Positions 1-5,730 of a stretch of DNA of 10,945 nucleotides are shown here, piece after piece. The notes under the pieces are model-generated. The model was not told where the DNA came from. It saw nothing but the letters and a program-made list of their open reading frames with translations, and searched no databases. The translations under genes and the position numbers were made by a program. The stretch is taken from contig CAMODR010000017.1 in assembly GCA_946611495.1 (NCBI GenBank), positions 1-10,945 of the forward strand, written 5' to 3'. Origin of the DNA: an uncultured Methanobrevibacter sp. GTDB lineage: Archaea > Methanobacteriota > Methanobacteria > Methanobacteriales > Methanobacteriaceae. Position 1 is the first letter of the stretch. Every line of letters begins with the position of its first letter.

Positions 1-77
1 ATTTTTATTCCATTTAGAATCTATTTTTATTCCATTTAGAATCTATTTTTATTCCATTTAGAATCTATTTTTATTCC
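1..77. repeat. 22-bp tandem repeat, three full copies plus a partial one
   Basis: Three identical 22-bp units occupy 1-22, 23-44 and 45-66, and a fourth begins at 67 and diverges after about 11 bases. The array starts at the window edge, so more copies may lie to the left. Each unit contains a short dyad, ATTC-N6-GAAT. The array lies just beyond the 3' end of the secreted-protein gene on the minus strand. There are no spacers between the units, so it is not a CRISPR array. Its function is unknown. Confidence 0.9.
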
Positions 78-121
78 TTTTAATAAAAAATTATTAAAAA
101 AATTTTACTTTCTTTTTTTTA
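78..121 (-). terminator. Probable T-tract terminator of the secreted-protein gene
   Basis: Read on the minus strand just after the stop codon, the sequence gives several T-rich runs (A-runs around 86-102 on the plus strand), with no strong GC hairpin. Archaeal RNA polymerase commonly terminates at such T tracts. The call rests on position and composition only. Confidence 0.35.
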
Positions 122-781
122 CTAACGACTATTTCTTTGGCCTAATTTATAGAAGAAATAATATCCAAATATGCCTCTGCCGCTATGTCTCTCGTCACTT
201 TGGCCTTGATAGTATCCTTGACGATAAGCTTCCTCATATTGGTATTCCCTTTCAAATTCCTCTTGTTCTTCAATATAGTCTTGTTGGGCTTGGTTTAATT
301 TTTCATTAAACTCATTTTCGCTCCATTTGGACTTAGGGCTGGAAGATACGATTTCTTTTATGGTTTTATTTACATCATCTCCATTATAGGATAGGGCATA
401 TACTGTTCCATTTGTTTCAAAGAATATGTAGGTTACCGGATGCTCTACAATGCTCCTATTTGAAAAATAAGCCACTGCATTATGGCCATTGATGTTCATT
501 TCCTTAACGTCATAAACCTCTTCATTTGTAGATTCATAGCCATAGTTGCGTCTAAGGTTTTTATCGTCTTCTAAAGTCAATAGTCCGAATTCAAAAACGT
601 TTGTTAAAGAATAGGAACTCTCTTTCAATTCTCCTCCATCAAATTCTGGAGGGATTTTAAAGTCTATTCCCCCTACATTCTTAGTTGTCCAATTAGAATT
701 ATCTGCTGCAATTGCGCTTGGAATCATTGCAATTAAGATAATTGTAATTAAGCCAATTAAAATTATGTTTTTTCTTGTCAT
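122..781 (-). CDS. Secreted protein of unknown function
   Basis: This 219-residue protein is not a family I can name. Residues 1-25 form a clear export signal: a basic start (MTRKN), a hydrophobic core from about 6 to 20, and a small-residue region (PSAIAA) suitable for cleavage near residue 25. The protein is therefore probably exported or anchored outside the membrane. The middle (about 30-150) looks like a small folded domain beginning GGIDFKIPPEF, with alternating hydrophobic segments suggesting beta strands and several N-x-S/T sites (for example N108, N124 and N138). Residues 153-185 are highly charged and rich in Glu and Gln, probably helical. The tail is rich in Tyr, Gly and Gln. No catalytic motif or C-terminal sorting signal is visible. 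The gene is divergent from the S2P-type protease gene and shares a 249-bp promoter region with it. No good Shine-Dalgarno sequence precedes the ATG, but the signal peptide supports this start. Confidence 0.75.
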   Translation of the reverse strand: MTRKNIILIGLITIILIAMIPSAIAADNSNWTTKNVGGIDFKIPPEFDGGELKESSYSLTNVFEFGLLTLEDDKNLRRNYGYESTNEEVYDVKEMNINGHNAVAYFSNRSIVEHPVTYIFFETNGTVYALSYNGDDVNKTIKEIVSSSPKSKWSENEFNEKLNQAQQDYIEEQEEFEREYQYEEAYRQGYYQGQSDERHSGRGIFGYYFFYKLGQRNSR

Positions 782-946
782 GGTTTAGTTTATTTTCTTT
801 TTAGTTATTATTTTTATTTATTTATTTTCTTCAGTAATTTCTTAAGTCATTTTTTCTAGTATTTTTTAAAAGTAATTTTTTTATATTATGAAAATTAACT
901 ATTATTTACTAAAGAATTTTATAAAAATTATTTATATTATTTATAA

Positions 947-984
947 GTCTTTGATTTTTAGACTATTTGTCTTGATTTTTAGAT
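947..984. promoter_or_regulatory. Direct repeat beside the S2P gene promoter (candidate operator)
   Basis: The 12-mer TTGATTTTTAGA occurs at 951-962 and again at 972-983, exactly 21 bp apart, which is two helical turns. Each copy is preceded by GTCT (947-950, and overlapping at 969-972), so the first copy also reads as a short dyad, GTCT...AGAC. The second copy abuts the likely TATA box. This suggests a protein-binding site, but no regulator is known from the window. Confidence 0.35.
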
Positions 985-990
985 TTATAA
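983..990 (+). promoter_or_regulatory. Candidate TATA box for the S2P-type protease gene
   Basis: TTTATAAA-like sequence lies about 45 bases before the ATG at 1031. A start site about 25 bases downstream would leave a short leader of about 15-20 nt. Other TATA-like strings (for example near 930-938) exist in this AT-rich gap, so the choice is tentative. Confidence 0.35.
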
Positions 991-1030
991 ATTAAATTTT
1001 GATTATTAAAATTATTATTAAAGTGTTAAT

Positions 1031-2188
1031 ATGAACGGTATTTATTATTATGTAATAGCCTTTATTGTCATATGGGTTGTTGCAATCGTATTTAAAAGTC
1101 AGCTTACTAATCATGGAGTGGAAGTTAACTTTCCTCTTTTGATGTGGAAAACCAGTCGTTTACATGGTTTCATTGATAGATTAGCTAATCGGGCTCCTCG
1201 TTTTTGGAAATGGTATATGAATATTGGAATTGTAATATCTGCCGCTTTTATGGTTATCATGGCAGTTTCCTTAATCTATTCCCTTAAGACATTAATGGAT
1301 GCTCCTTCAGTTAGTCTCATTGTTCCAGGTGTTGAAGTTCCAGGATCTCCAATATTTATTCCTTTATTGTCTGGTCTCATTGCACTTGCAACTGTTTTGA
1401 TTGTTCATGAGTTTAGTCATGGAATCTTGTCTCGTGTGGAAAAAATCAAGGTTAATTCTATAGGTTTGCTCTTATTTGCAATTATTCCAGGTGCTTTTGT
1501 AGAGCCTAATGAAGATGAATTGAAAGAATTGGATCGTCCCGCTAAAATGAGGATTTATGTTGCAGGTTCTATGGCTAACTTGTCTCTTGCAGCTGTTGCA
1601 TTGATAATAATGATGCTCTTAAGTTCATTTGTTATTCCAGCAGTCTTTGACCAAGATGGTATGGAAGTGACCAGATTGACTGATGACGGAAATGCAATAA
1701 ACTACTTGAAAGAGGGAATGGTCATTAGAGAAGTTAATAATGTATCAGTCAACGATTCTGCATCCTATCAAAAAGGTATTTCTACATTAAAACCGAATCA
1801 AACGGTAGATATTCTTACAGACCAAGGGCATGTTAGCTTTATGCTAAAGGAGAATCCAAACAATAAGTCTTTAGGTTATATGGGAGTTCAAGCCCAAGCC
1901 CATAATGTTATCGTGGATAGCTATGATAATCAGTTTTACACTCCTTTATTATGGATTATAATGCCTTTAAATGAGCTATTGTTCTGGATAGGATTCCTAA
2001 ACTTTGCTGTTGGAACTTTTAACTTGCTCCCTATGAAGCCATTGGATGGAGGTCACTTATTAGAGAATATATTATCTTATATAGCTCCTGAAAATGTCTA
2101 TAAGCCAATTGTAACTTTTATGTCATTCTTTATGGGAATTATAATTGTTGTTAGTTTAGTTGTTGGCTTTACAGGTGGTATATTCTAA
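1031..2188 (+). CDS. Membrane zinc metalloprotease, site-2 protease type (M50) with PDZ region
   Basis: This 385-residue protein is a polytopic intramembrane metalloprotease of the S2P/M50 family, which cuts membrane-spanning substrates such as anchored regulators or leftover signal peptides. The zinc-binding HExxH motif is HEFSH at 126-130, inside a hydrophobic segment. The second family motif is NLLPMKPLDG at 331-340, with D339 the expected third metal ligand. Hydrophobic segments lie at about 3-21, 65-88, 108-127, 141-157, 176-204, 305-332 and 358-382. The soluble loop at about 205-292 has the layout of a PDZ domain (LKEGMVIREVNNVSV is typical of its core), which in this family gates substrate access. 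It lacks the CBS domains of some archaeal S2Ps. The gene stands alone between a divergent secreted-protein gene and a convergent fprA, so the neighbours do not identify its substrate. The start has only a weak ribosome site (GTG), but the N-terminal membrane helix supports it. Confidence 0.9.
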   Translation: MNGIYYYVIAFIVIWVVAIVFKSQLTNHGVEVNFPLLMWKTSRLHGFIDRLANRAPRFWKWYMNIGIVISAAFMVIMAVSLIYSLKTLMDAPSVSLIVPGVEVPGSPIFIPLLSGLIALATVLIVHEFSHGILSRVEKIKVNSIGLLLFAIIPGAFVEPNEDELKELDRPAKMRIYVAGSMANLSLAAVALIIMMLLSSFVIPAVFDQDGMEVTRLTDDGNAINYLKEGMVIREVNNVSVNDSASYQKGISTLKPNQTVDILTDQGHVSFMLKENPNNKSLGYMGVQAQAHNVIVDSYDNQFYTPLLWIIMPLNELLFWIGFLNFAVGTFNLLPMKPLDGGHLLENILSYIAPENVYKPIVTFMSFFMGIIIVVSLVVGFTGGIF

Positions 2189-2261
2189 TAATTGACTTTA
2201 ATCTTTTCTTTTCTTTTTTATTTTTTTTAAAAGTAGTTTTTTGACTTTTTTTATTTTTTGA
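2189..2261 (+). terminator. Probable T-tract terminator after the S2P gene
   Basis: Starting about 12 bases after the stop, the plus strand carries successive runs of T (around 2203-2228 and again to 2256), without a stable hairpin. This is a normal form of archaeal termination signal. The assignment is by composition and position. Confidence 0.4.
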
Positions 2262-2431
2262 GTTTATTTCTTTTTAAAAGGAGCTATTTTTTTTATTAAT
2301 TGAGTTATTTTTTTTAAAAGCAGTTATTTCTTTTTAAAAGTAGTTATTTTTTTTATTAATTGAGTTATTTTTTTTAAAAGTAGTTATTTCTTTTTAAAAG
2401 TAGTTATTTTTTTTATTAATTAAGTTATTTT
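2262..2431. repeat. 60-bp tandem repeat, about 2.8 copies
   Basis: The sequence repeats with an exact 60-bp period: 2281-2340 and 2341-2400 are near identical, 2262-2280 matches the end of the unit, and 2401-2431 matches its beginning. Differences are single bases (for example GAGCTA in place of TAGTTA). Within each unit the T-run plus AAAAG plus AGTTA string occurs twice, so the unit itself may derive from a shorter duplication. Related single strings flank the array (around 2221-2238 and 2437-2455). It lies in the 409-bp gap between two convergent genes, which holds no open reading frame I can support. Confidence 0.9.
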
Positions 2432-2545
2432 ATTATTTTTTTTAAAAGTAGTTTTTTGCTTATATTTAAACAGAATTAAATAATTATTTCAAATAGTGAT
2501 GTTTTTTATTAAATAAAATAAAAATAGTGGCGGTTTATAAAAAAG

Positions 2546-2579
2546 AAGTATTTATAAGAAAAAATTCTTACAAATACTT
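2546..2579 (-). terminator. Hairpin terminator of fprA
   Basis: Two 15-base arms (2546-2560 and 2565-2579) with a 4-base loop form an almost perfect inverted repeat. On the minus strand, which is the fprA transcript, the one non-identical position becomes a G-U pair, so the stem is fully paired. The same position would be an A-C mismatch on the plus strand. On the minus strand the stem is followed directly by CTTTTTT. It begins about 18 bases after the fprA stop. Structure and strand preference both indicate a terminator for fprA, and hence that fprA is not cotranscribed with anything downstream. Confidence 0.8.
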
Positions 2580-2597
2580 GTTTCGATTTAAAAAAGT

Positions 2598-3824
2598 TTA
2601 AAGTTCTAATTTTTTAGCTTCTTCTACTAATTTTTGACCTAATTTGAAACTGGTTTCATCATCATCAGCTGCAGGTACATAGTAGATTTCTTGTTGGTCG
2701 ATTACTTCGAATCCACATTCGGTTAATTCGTTTGCGATGAATTCGACAGATCCACCTCTTCCTCCCATGGAACCAAAGGTTACAGCAGGTCTTTTAAATC
2801 CTGTTCTGTTGAAGTGGAGACCTTTTAAGTAATAGATAATATCTCCCATACTTGGGAATGGGAAGTCGTTAATGGTAGGAATACCGAAAGCAACAGCTTT
2901 ACTGGTTAAGATACTCTTAACGATTTCACTTCTTTCGTCTTCGTGTAAGAAGAACATTTCTACATCATATCCTTCAGCGATAATACCTTCAGCAACTTCA
3001 TGAGCCATTTTTTGGGTAGAGTAGTGCATAGTGTCGTAAACGATAGTTACTTTATCTTCTGCAGCTTTACCGGTAGCCCAGTCACTGTATGCACCAATGA
3101 TTTTCATTGGGTCAGTCCAGATTTGTCCGTGGGAAGGAGCAATCATTTTTACTTGTTCTAAAAGGCCTAATTCGATGATTTCATCAAATTTGTTAAGCAC
3201 TTTTTTGCTTAATGGAGTAATTAAGTTACCATAGAATTTTTGAGCTGCATCCATAAGGACAACTTCAGGAATGTCAGTGTCAAATCTTTTTGCGAAACAT
3301 AAGTGTTGACCAAATGCATCGTTAGGGAATAAGATTCCGTCTTCTGCAAGTAAGGTAAACATGCTGTCAGGCCAGTGGAGTAAGAATGCATCTAAGAATG
3401 CTAAGGTTTTTCCACCTAAGTCGAGGGAGTCACCAGTTCCTACAATGTTAAAGTCAGCACCTTCTAATTTAGGGTAGTGTCTGAGTAATCCGCCTTCTGC
3501 AATTTTACTGCAGTAAATAGGAGCATCGAATTTTTTCCATAAGTCGTATAAAACACCACTGTGGTCTTTTTCTACGTGGTTTTGAACAATGTAGTCGACT
3601 TTCATTTCTCTGCCTTCTTGTTCAAATGCATCTTCGATACGTGCCATCATTTCTTCAGTTTTTCCAGGATATGCGTTATCGATGATAGCTACCTTTTCAC
3701 CAAATACAATGTATGCATTGTAAGTGGTTCCGTCTAAGGTATATCCGTGGTAAGATCTTAAGTCCCAGTCGAGTACACCGATCCAGTATACTCCATCACC
3801 TATTTTTTCAGCTTTTGCTTTCAT
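2598..3824 (-). CDS. fprA: F420H2 oxidase (flavodiiron protein)
   Basis: This cytoplasmic enzyme oxidises coenzyme F420H2 and reduces O2 to water, protecting methanogens from oxygen. It is 408 residues, normal for the methanogen FprA/FpaA flavodiiron proteins. The N-terminal metallo-beta-lactamase-like domain (about 1-250) holds the diiron ligands H83, E85, D87 and H88 (NHVEKDHSG), H150 (LLHWPDSM), D169 (PNDAFG) and H232 (APSHG). The C-terminal flavodoxin domain (about 257-405) has an FMN phosphate loop at about 263-270 (VYDTMHYST) and [10 protein letters not shown] at 351-360. There is no rubredoxin or flavin-reductase extension, which fits direct use of F420H2. It is divergent from msvR across a 657-bp region with regulatory boxes, the arrangement described for Methanothermobacter. 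No rubredoxin gene follows, and a strong terminator suggests a single-gene transcript. The start is set by a good ribosome site. A distinction from NO-reducing members cannot be made from sequence alone. Confidence 0.95.
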   Translation of the reverse strand: MKAKAEKIGDGVYWIGVLDWDLRSYHGYTLDGTTYNAYIVFGEKVAIIDNAYPGKTEEMMARIEDAFEQEGREMKVDYIVQNHVEKDHSGVLYDLWKKFDAPIYCSKIAEGGLLRHYPKLEGADFNIVGTGDSLDLGGKTLAFLDAFLLHWPDSMFTLLAEDGILFPNDAFGQHLCFAKRFDTDIPEVVLMDAAQKFYGNLITPLSKKVLNKFDEIIELGLLEQVKMIAPSHGQIWTDPMKIIGAYSDWATGKAAEDKVTIVYDTMHYSTQKMAHEVAEGIIAEGYDVEMFFLHEDERSEIVKSILTSKAVAFGIPTINDFPFPSMGDIIYYLKGLHFNRTGFKRPAVTFGSMGGRGGSVEFIANELTECGFEVIDQQEIYYVPAADDDETSFKLGQKLVEEAKKLEL

Positions 3825-3831
3825 TTTATTT

Positions 3832-3838
3832 CCTCTCG
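3832..3838 (-). promoter_or_regulatory. Ribosome binding site of fprA
   Basis: On the minus strand CGAGAGG lies seven bases before the ATG at 3824. This is a good match to the archaeal anti-Shine-Dalgarno complement and fixes the fprA start. Confidence 0.7.
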
Positions 3839-3940
3839 TTTTTTAATTTACCTATTAAATAATTAAATTATTATAATGTTTAATTCCATTAATATGAGTG
3901 ATTAATATTATTAAAGCGATTATAAACTTTCTTTATTTAA

Positions 3941-3951
3941 AAATATAAATT
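3941..3951 (-). promoter_or_regulatory. Candidate TATA box of fprA
   Basis: On the minus strand this reads AATTTATATTT, close to the methanobacterial TATA form. It would start transcription near 3918 and leave a leader of roughly 90-95 nt. An alternative, GTTTATAATC (minus, about 3917-3926), lies closer to the gene. The nearest GTTCGT dyad (3994-4011) would sit about 45 bases upstream of this TATA box. Confidence 0.35.
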
Positions 3952-3993
3952 AAAATTTTTTATTAAAAACTAATATTTCTTTGAAATATTATT

Positions 3994-4011
3994 GTTCGTT
4001 GATATTTGAAC
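3994..4011. promoter_or_regulatory. Candidate MsvR-binding dyad upstream of fprA
   Basis: GTTCGTTGATATTTGAAC has matching GTTC/GAAC outer arms. Its inner 16 bases (TTCGTT-GATA-TTTGAA) follow the spacing of the TTCGTA-N4-TACGAA motif that I recall being reported for MsvR in Methanothermobacter, with three mismatches. It lies just upstream of the likely fprA promoter. Binding is inferred from motif and context. Confidence 0.45.
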
Positions 4012-4060
4012 ATTTAATTATTTGTCCATTTGTCTATATATAGTTTTGGTTTCACATATA

Positions 4061-4066
4061 ACGAAC
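4061..4066 (-). promoter_or_regulatory. Inverted GTTCGT box (ACGAAC on the plus strand)
   Basis: This is the only exact GTTCGT copy on the minus strand in the fprA-msvR region. It lies mid-region, about 67 bases from the 3994 box. A near match on the plus strand, ATTCGT, is at 4109-4114. A role as an MsvR half-site is inferred. Confidence 0.3.
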
Positions 4067-4248
4067 TATTTATCTGGCATATTTTCCATTCATTTGCATG
4101 ATTTTATTATTCGTTTGGCTTATTTATTTATCTGAATGATTAATTAATCAATGTTCATTTTTTACTTGAGTCAGTAAAGTTTTAATAATTTTCCCAATAT
4201 TTTTAATAATTTAGTTAAAATTCATTGAAACTAATTATTTTTTATTTT

Positions 4249-4338
4249 GTTCGTTTATTTTTCCTTGTTTTTTATAGTTTTATACTAAATGTTCGTATTT
4301 TTTCTTAAAAAAACTTATATTTTTTATAAACTGTTCGT
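4249..4338 (+). promoter_or_regulatory. Three GTTCGT boxes at exact 42-bp spacing upstream of msvR
   Basis: GTTCGT occurs at 4249-4254, 4291-4296 and 4333-4338, each start exactly 42 bp from the last, or about four helical turns. The last two share TGTTCGTATTT and a TATA(C/A)ACT-like lead-in. They lie 30-120 bases upstream of the probable msvR TATA box. Such same-face, phased boxes suggest cooperative binding of a regulator, most simply MsvR itself, whose known targets contain TTCG half-sites. The spacing is seen directly; the binding is inferred. Confidence 0.5.
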
Positions 4339-4369
4339 ATTTGAATCTAAAAAAATAAAACATTTTGTA

Positions 4370-4392
4370 TTTATAAGAACAAGTATATATAT
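4370..4392 (+). promoter_or_regulatory. Candidate TATA region of msvR
   Basis: Two TATA-like strings stand upstream of msvR: TTTATAAG at 4370-4377 and TATATATAT at 4384-4392. A start site about 25 bases on would give a leader of roughly 65-80 nt. A small perfect hairpin (arms AAATGAA 4421-4427 and TTCATTT 4433-4439, 5-base loop) would then lie in the leader. Confidence 0.4.
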
Positions 4393-4470
4393 GAAAAAGG
4401 TCATAATAATAACTATAGTGAAATGAATAATTTTCATTTTTTATCATTTTTTTTAAAAGATTTTTTATTC

Positions 4471-4475
4471 GAGGG
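4471..4475 (+). promoter_or_regulatory. Ribosome binding site of msvR
   Basis: GAGGG lies six bases before the ATG at 4482, a good archaeal Shine-Dalgarno site that supports this start. Confidence 0.65.
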
Positions 4476-4481
4476 TTTATT

Positions 4482-5279
4482 ATGGAGAAGGAAGAAACTG
4501 TTACTCAACAAAAAGCAATTCAAATTTTTGCAAAGGCTCCTGGTGAGCTTGGTGTAAATGTTGTTAAAAGCCCAGTAAAATTAACTATTCTTTCTATGTT
4601 AAAAGATACTGATATGGAATTTGATGAAATCGTTAAAAACACTGGTAAATCTAAATCAACTATTTCTGTCCATTTAAAATCTTTAAGAGAAGATGGAATT
4701 GTAAGCTACAGATTTGATGCAAATGACCACAGAAAGAAAATCTTCTATATCAGTTCCAAATTCTTAGGAGAAGTTCAATCTGGAGATGAAAAGGAATTGG
4801 AAGAAAGACAAGCTGAATTCTTAGTCAAAAATATTTTAGATGTAGATAACTTCAAATTCTCTTTCCTTTTATTCCACACCTTAAGATCTAACTTAATCCA
4901 AGAAGGAATTAATATTAACCCAGTTTTAAATCAGACTGGTAAGAATATTGGTGCAGCAATGTATGAAAAGCTCTATGATGAGGACATCAATGTATTCTGT
5001 GACAATATTTGTGAATTCTGGGAAGATAATGGTTTAGGTAAACTTGAAATCAAATTAGGCGATATCATTGATATTACTGCATTTGAATGTTTCGAATGTA
5101 GCTTGCTTCCTAAGAAAGGTAAACCTGCTTGCTACTTAGATGCAGGTATCTTTGAAGCTTTATTCACTAATTACCTTAAAAAGGACATAGAAGTAACTGA
5201 AGTCAAATGTTTCACTATGGGTGATGACTGCTGTAATTTCTTAGTGGAATCCCCTGACGGAACCGCTTTAGCTTACTAG
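4482..5279 (+). CDS. msvR: MsvR-type redox-sensing transcription regulator (ArsR-like HTH plus V4R domain)
   Basis: This is a methanogen-specific V4R regulator, 265 residues. Residues about 28-95 form a winged helix-turn-helix of the ArsR type (PVKLTILSML, then KSKSTISVHLKSLREDGIV as recognition helix, then a basic wing DHRKKIFYI). Residues about 115-258 form a V4R (4-vinyl reductase) domain rich in cysteine: C173, C177, C203, C206 (CFEC), C217, C243, C250 and C251. In characterised MsvR proteins V4R cysteines sense redox state and alter DNA binding. In Methanothermobacter, MsvR represses its own gene and the divergent fpaA oxygen-detoxification operon. Here it is also divergent from fprA, with GTTCGT boxes between the genes, so autoregulation and control of fprA are the expected roles. 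The gene has its own ribosome site and a following hairpin terminator, so it is probably transcribed alone. The family call is strong. Which cysteines react is not knowable from sequence. Confidence 0.9.
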   Translation: MEKEETVTQQKAIQIFAKAPGELGVNVVKSPVKLTILSMLKDTDMEFDEIVKNTGKSKSTISVHLKSLREDGIVSYRFDANDHRKKIFYISSKFLGEVQSGDEKELEERQAEFLVKNILDVDNFKFSFLLFHTLRSNLIQEGININPVLNQTGKNIGAAMYEKLYDEDINVFCDNICEFWEDNGLGKLEIKLGDIIDITAFECFECSLLPKKGKPACYLDAGIFEALFTNYLKKDIEVTEVKCFTMGDDCCNFLVESPDGTALAY

Positions 5280-5302
5280 ATTGTTAAAAAAAACATTATT
5301 CT

Positions 5303-5332
5303 AAGTTATTTATTTTAATAACTTTTTTCTTT
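5303..5332 (+). terminator. Hairpin and T-tract terminator of msvR
   Basis: Arms AAGTTATT (5303-5310) and AATAACTT (5317-5324) pair perfectly around a 6-base loop. The stem is followed at once by TTTT-CTTTTTTT. It starts 24 bases after the msvR stop. Confidence 0.65.
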
Positions 5333-5364
5333 TTTTATTTTTTATATTTCATTTATTTAACTTA

Positions 5365-5515
5365 TTTTTTAATTTTGCTTATTTTGTTGGTGTTTATTTT
5401 TTTTCTTTTGAATTATTTTTTTTTATTTTGCTTATTTTGTTGGTGTTTATTTTTTTTCTTTTGAATTATTTTTTTTTATTTTGCTTATTTTGTTGGTGTT
5501 TATTTTTTTTCTTTT
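5365..5515. repeat. 53-bp tandem repeat, about 2.85 copies
   Basis: The string TTTTGCTTATTTTGTTGGTG recurs at 5373, 5426 and 5479, exactly 53 bp apart, with the following T-rich stretch and CTTTTGAATT also repeated. Copies are almost identical in the core and decay at the edges. The array lies in the 451-bp gap between msvR and the helicase gene, right after the msvR terminator. The rest of the gap (about 5516-5690) is AT-rich with no reading frame I can support. Confidence 0.9.
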
Positions 5516-5700
5516 TCAAGTTATTTTTATTCATTTTAGTAATTTTTATTAAGGCTTATTAATTCTTATTTCAAGTAAATTTATCATTATCATAACAATT
5601 TTGCTAATTTAAGTCAATTTTATAATATAAAATCAATTTAACACTCTTAAATGACTTTTTTAATATAAATATTATTTTTCAAGTGCTATAATTAAAAATA

Positions 5701-5708
5701 TTTATATA
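5701..5708 (+). promoter_or_regulatory. TATA box of a probably leaderless helicase gene
   Basis: TTTATATA is a consensus methanobacterial TATA box, preceded by an A-rich stretch (AAAAATA). Its centre is about 26 bases before the ATG at 5731, so transcription should begin at or within a few bases of the start codon. No ribosome site lies at the proper distance: GGGTG at 5713-5717 is 13 bases away. Both facts suggest a leaderless mRNA. Confidence 0.6.
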
Positions 5709-5730
5709 AGATGGGTGTAATATAATTGTA

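Noticed and set aside
1..77. Possible CRISPR array at the left edge
   Set aside because: The 22-bp units are directly adjacent with no spacers, and no cas gene is present. It is a plain tandem repeat.
2262..2431. Possible CRISPR or origin-type iterons in the 60-bp and 53-bp arrays
   Set aside because: The units are repeated in full without unique spacers, and no Cdc6/Orc1 gene or origin recognition box is visible. The 53-bp array at 5365-5515 is rejected on the same grounds.
5711..5725. Small upstream reading frame before the helicase (ATG at 5711)
   Set aside because: It stops after four codons and lies upstream of the probable transcription start, so it is unlikely to be in the mRNA.
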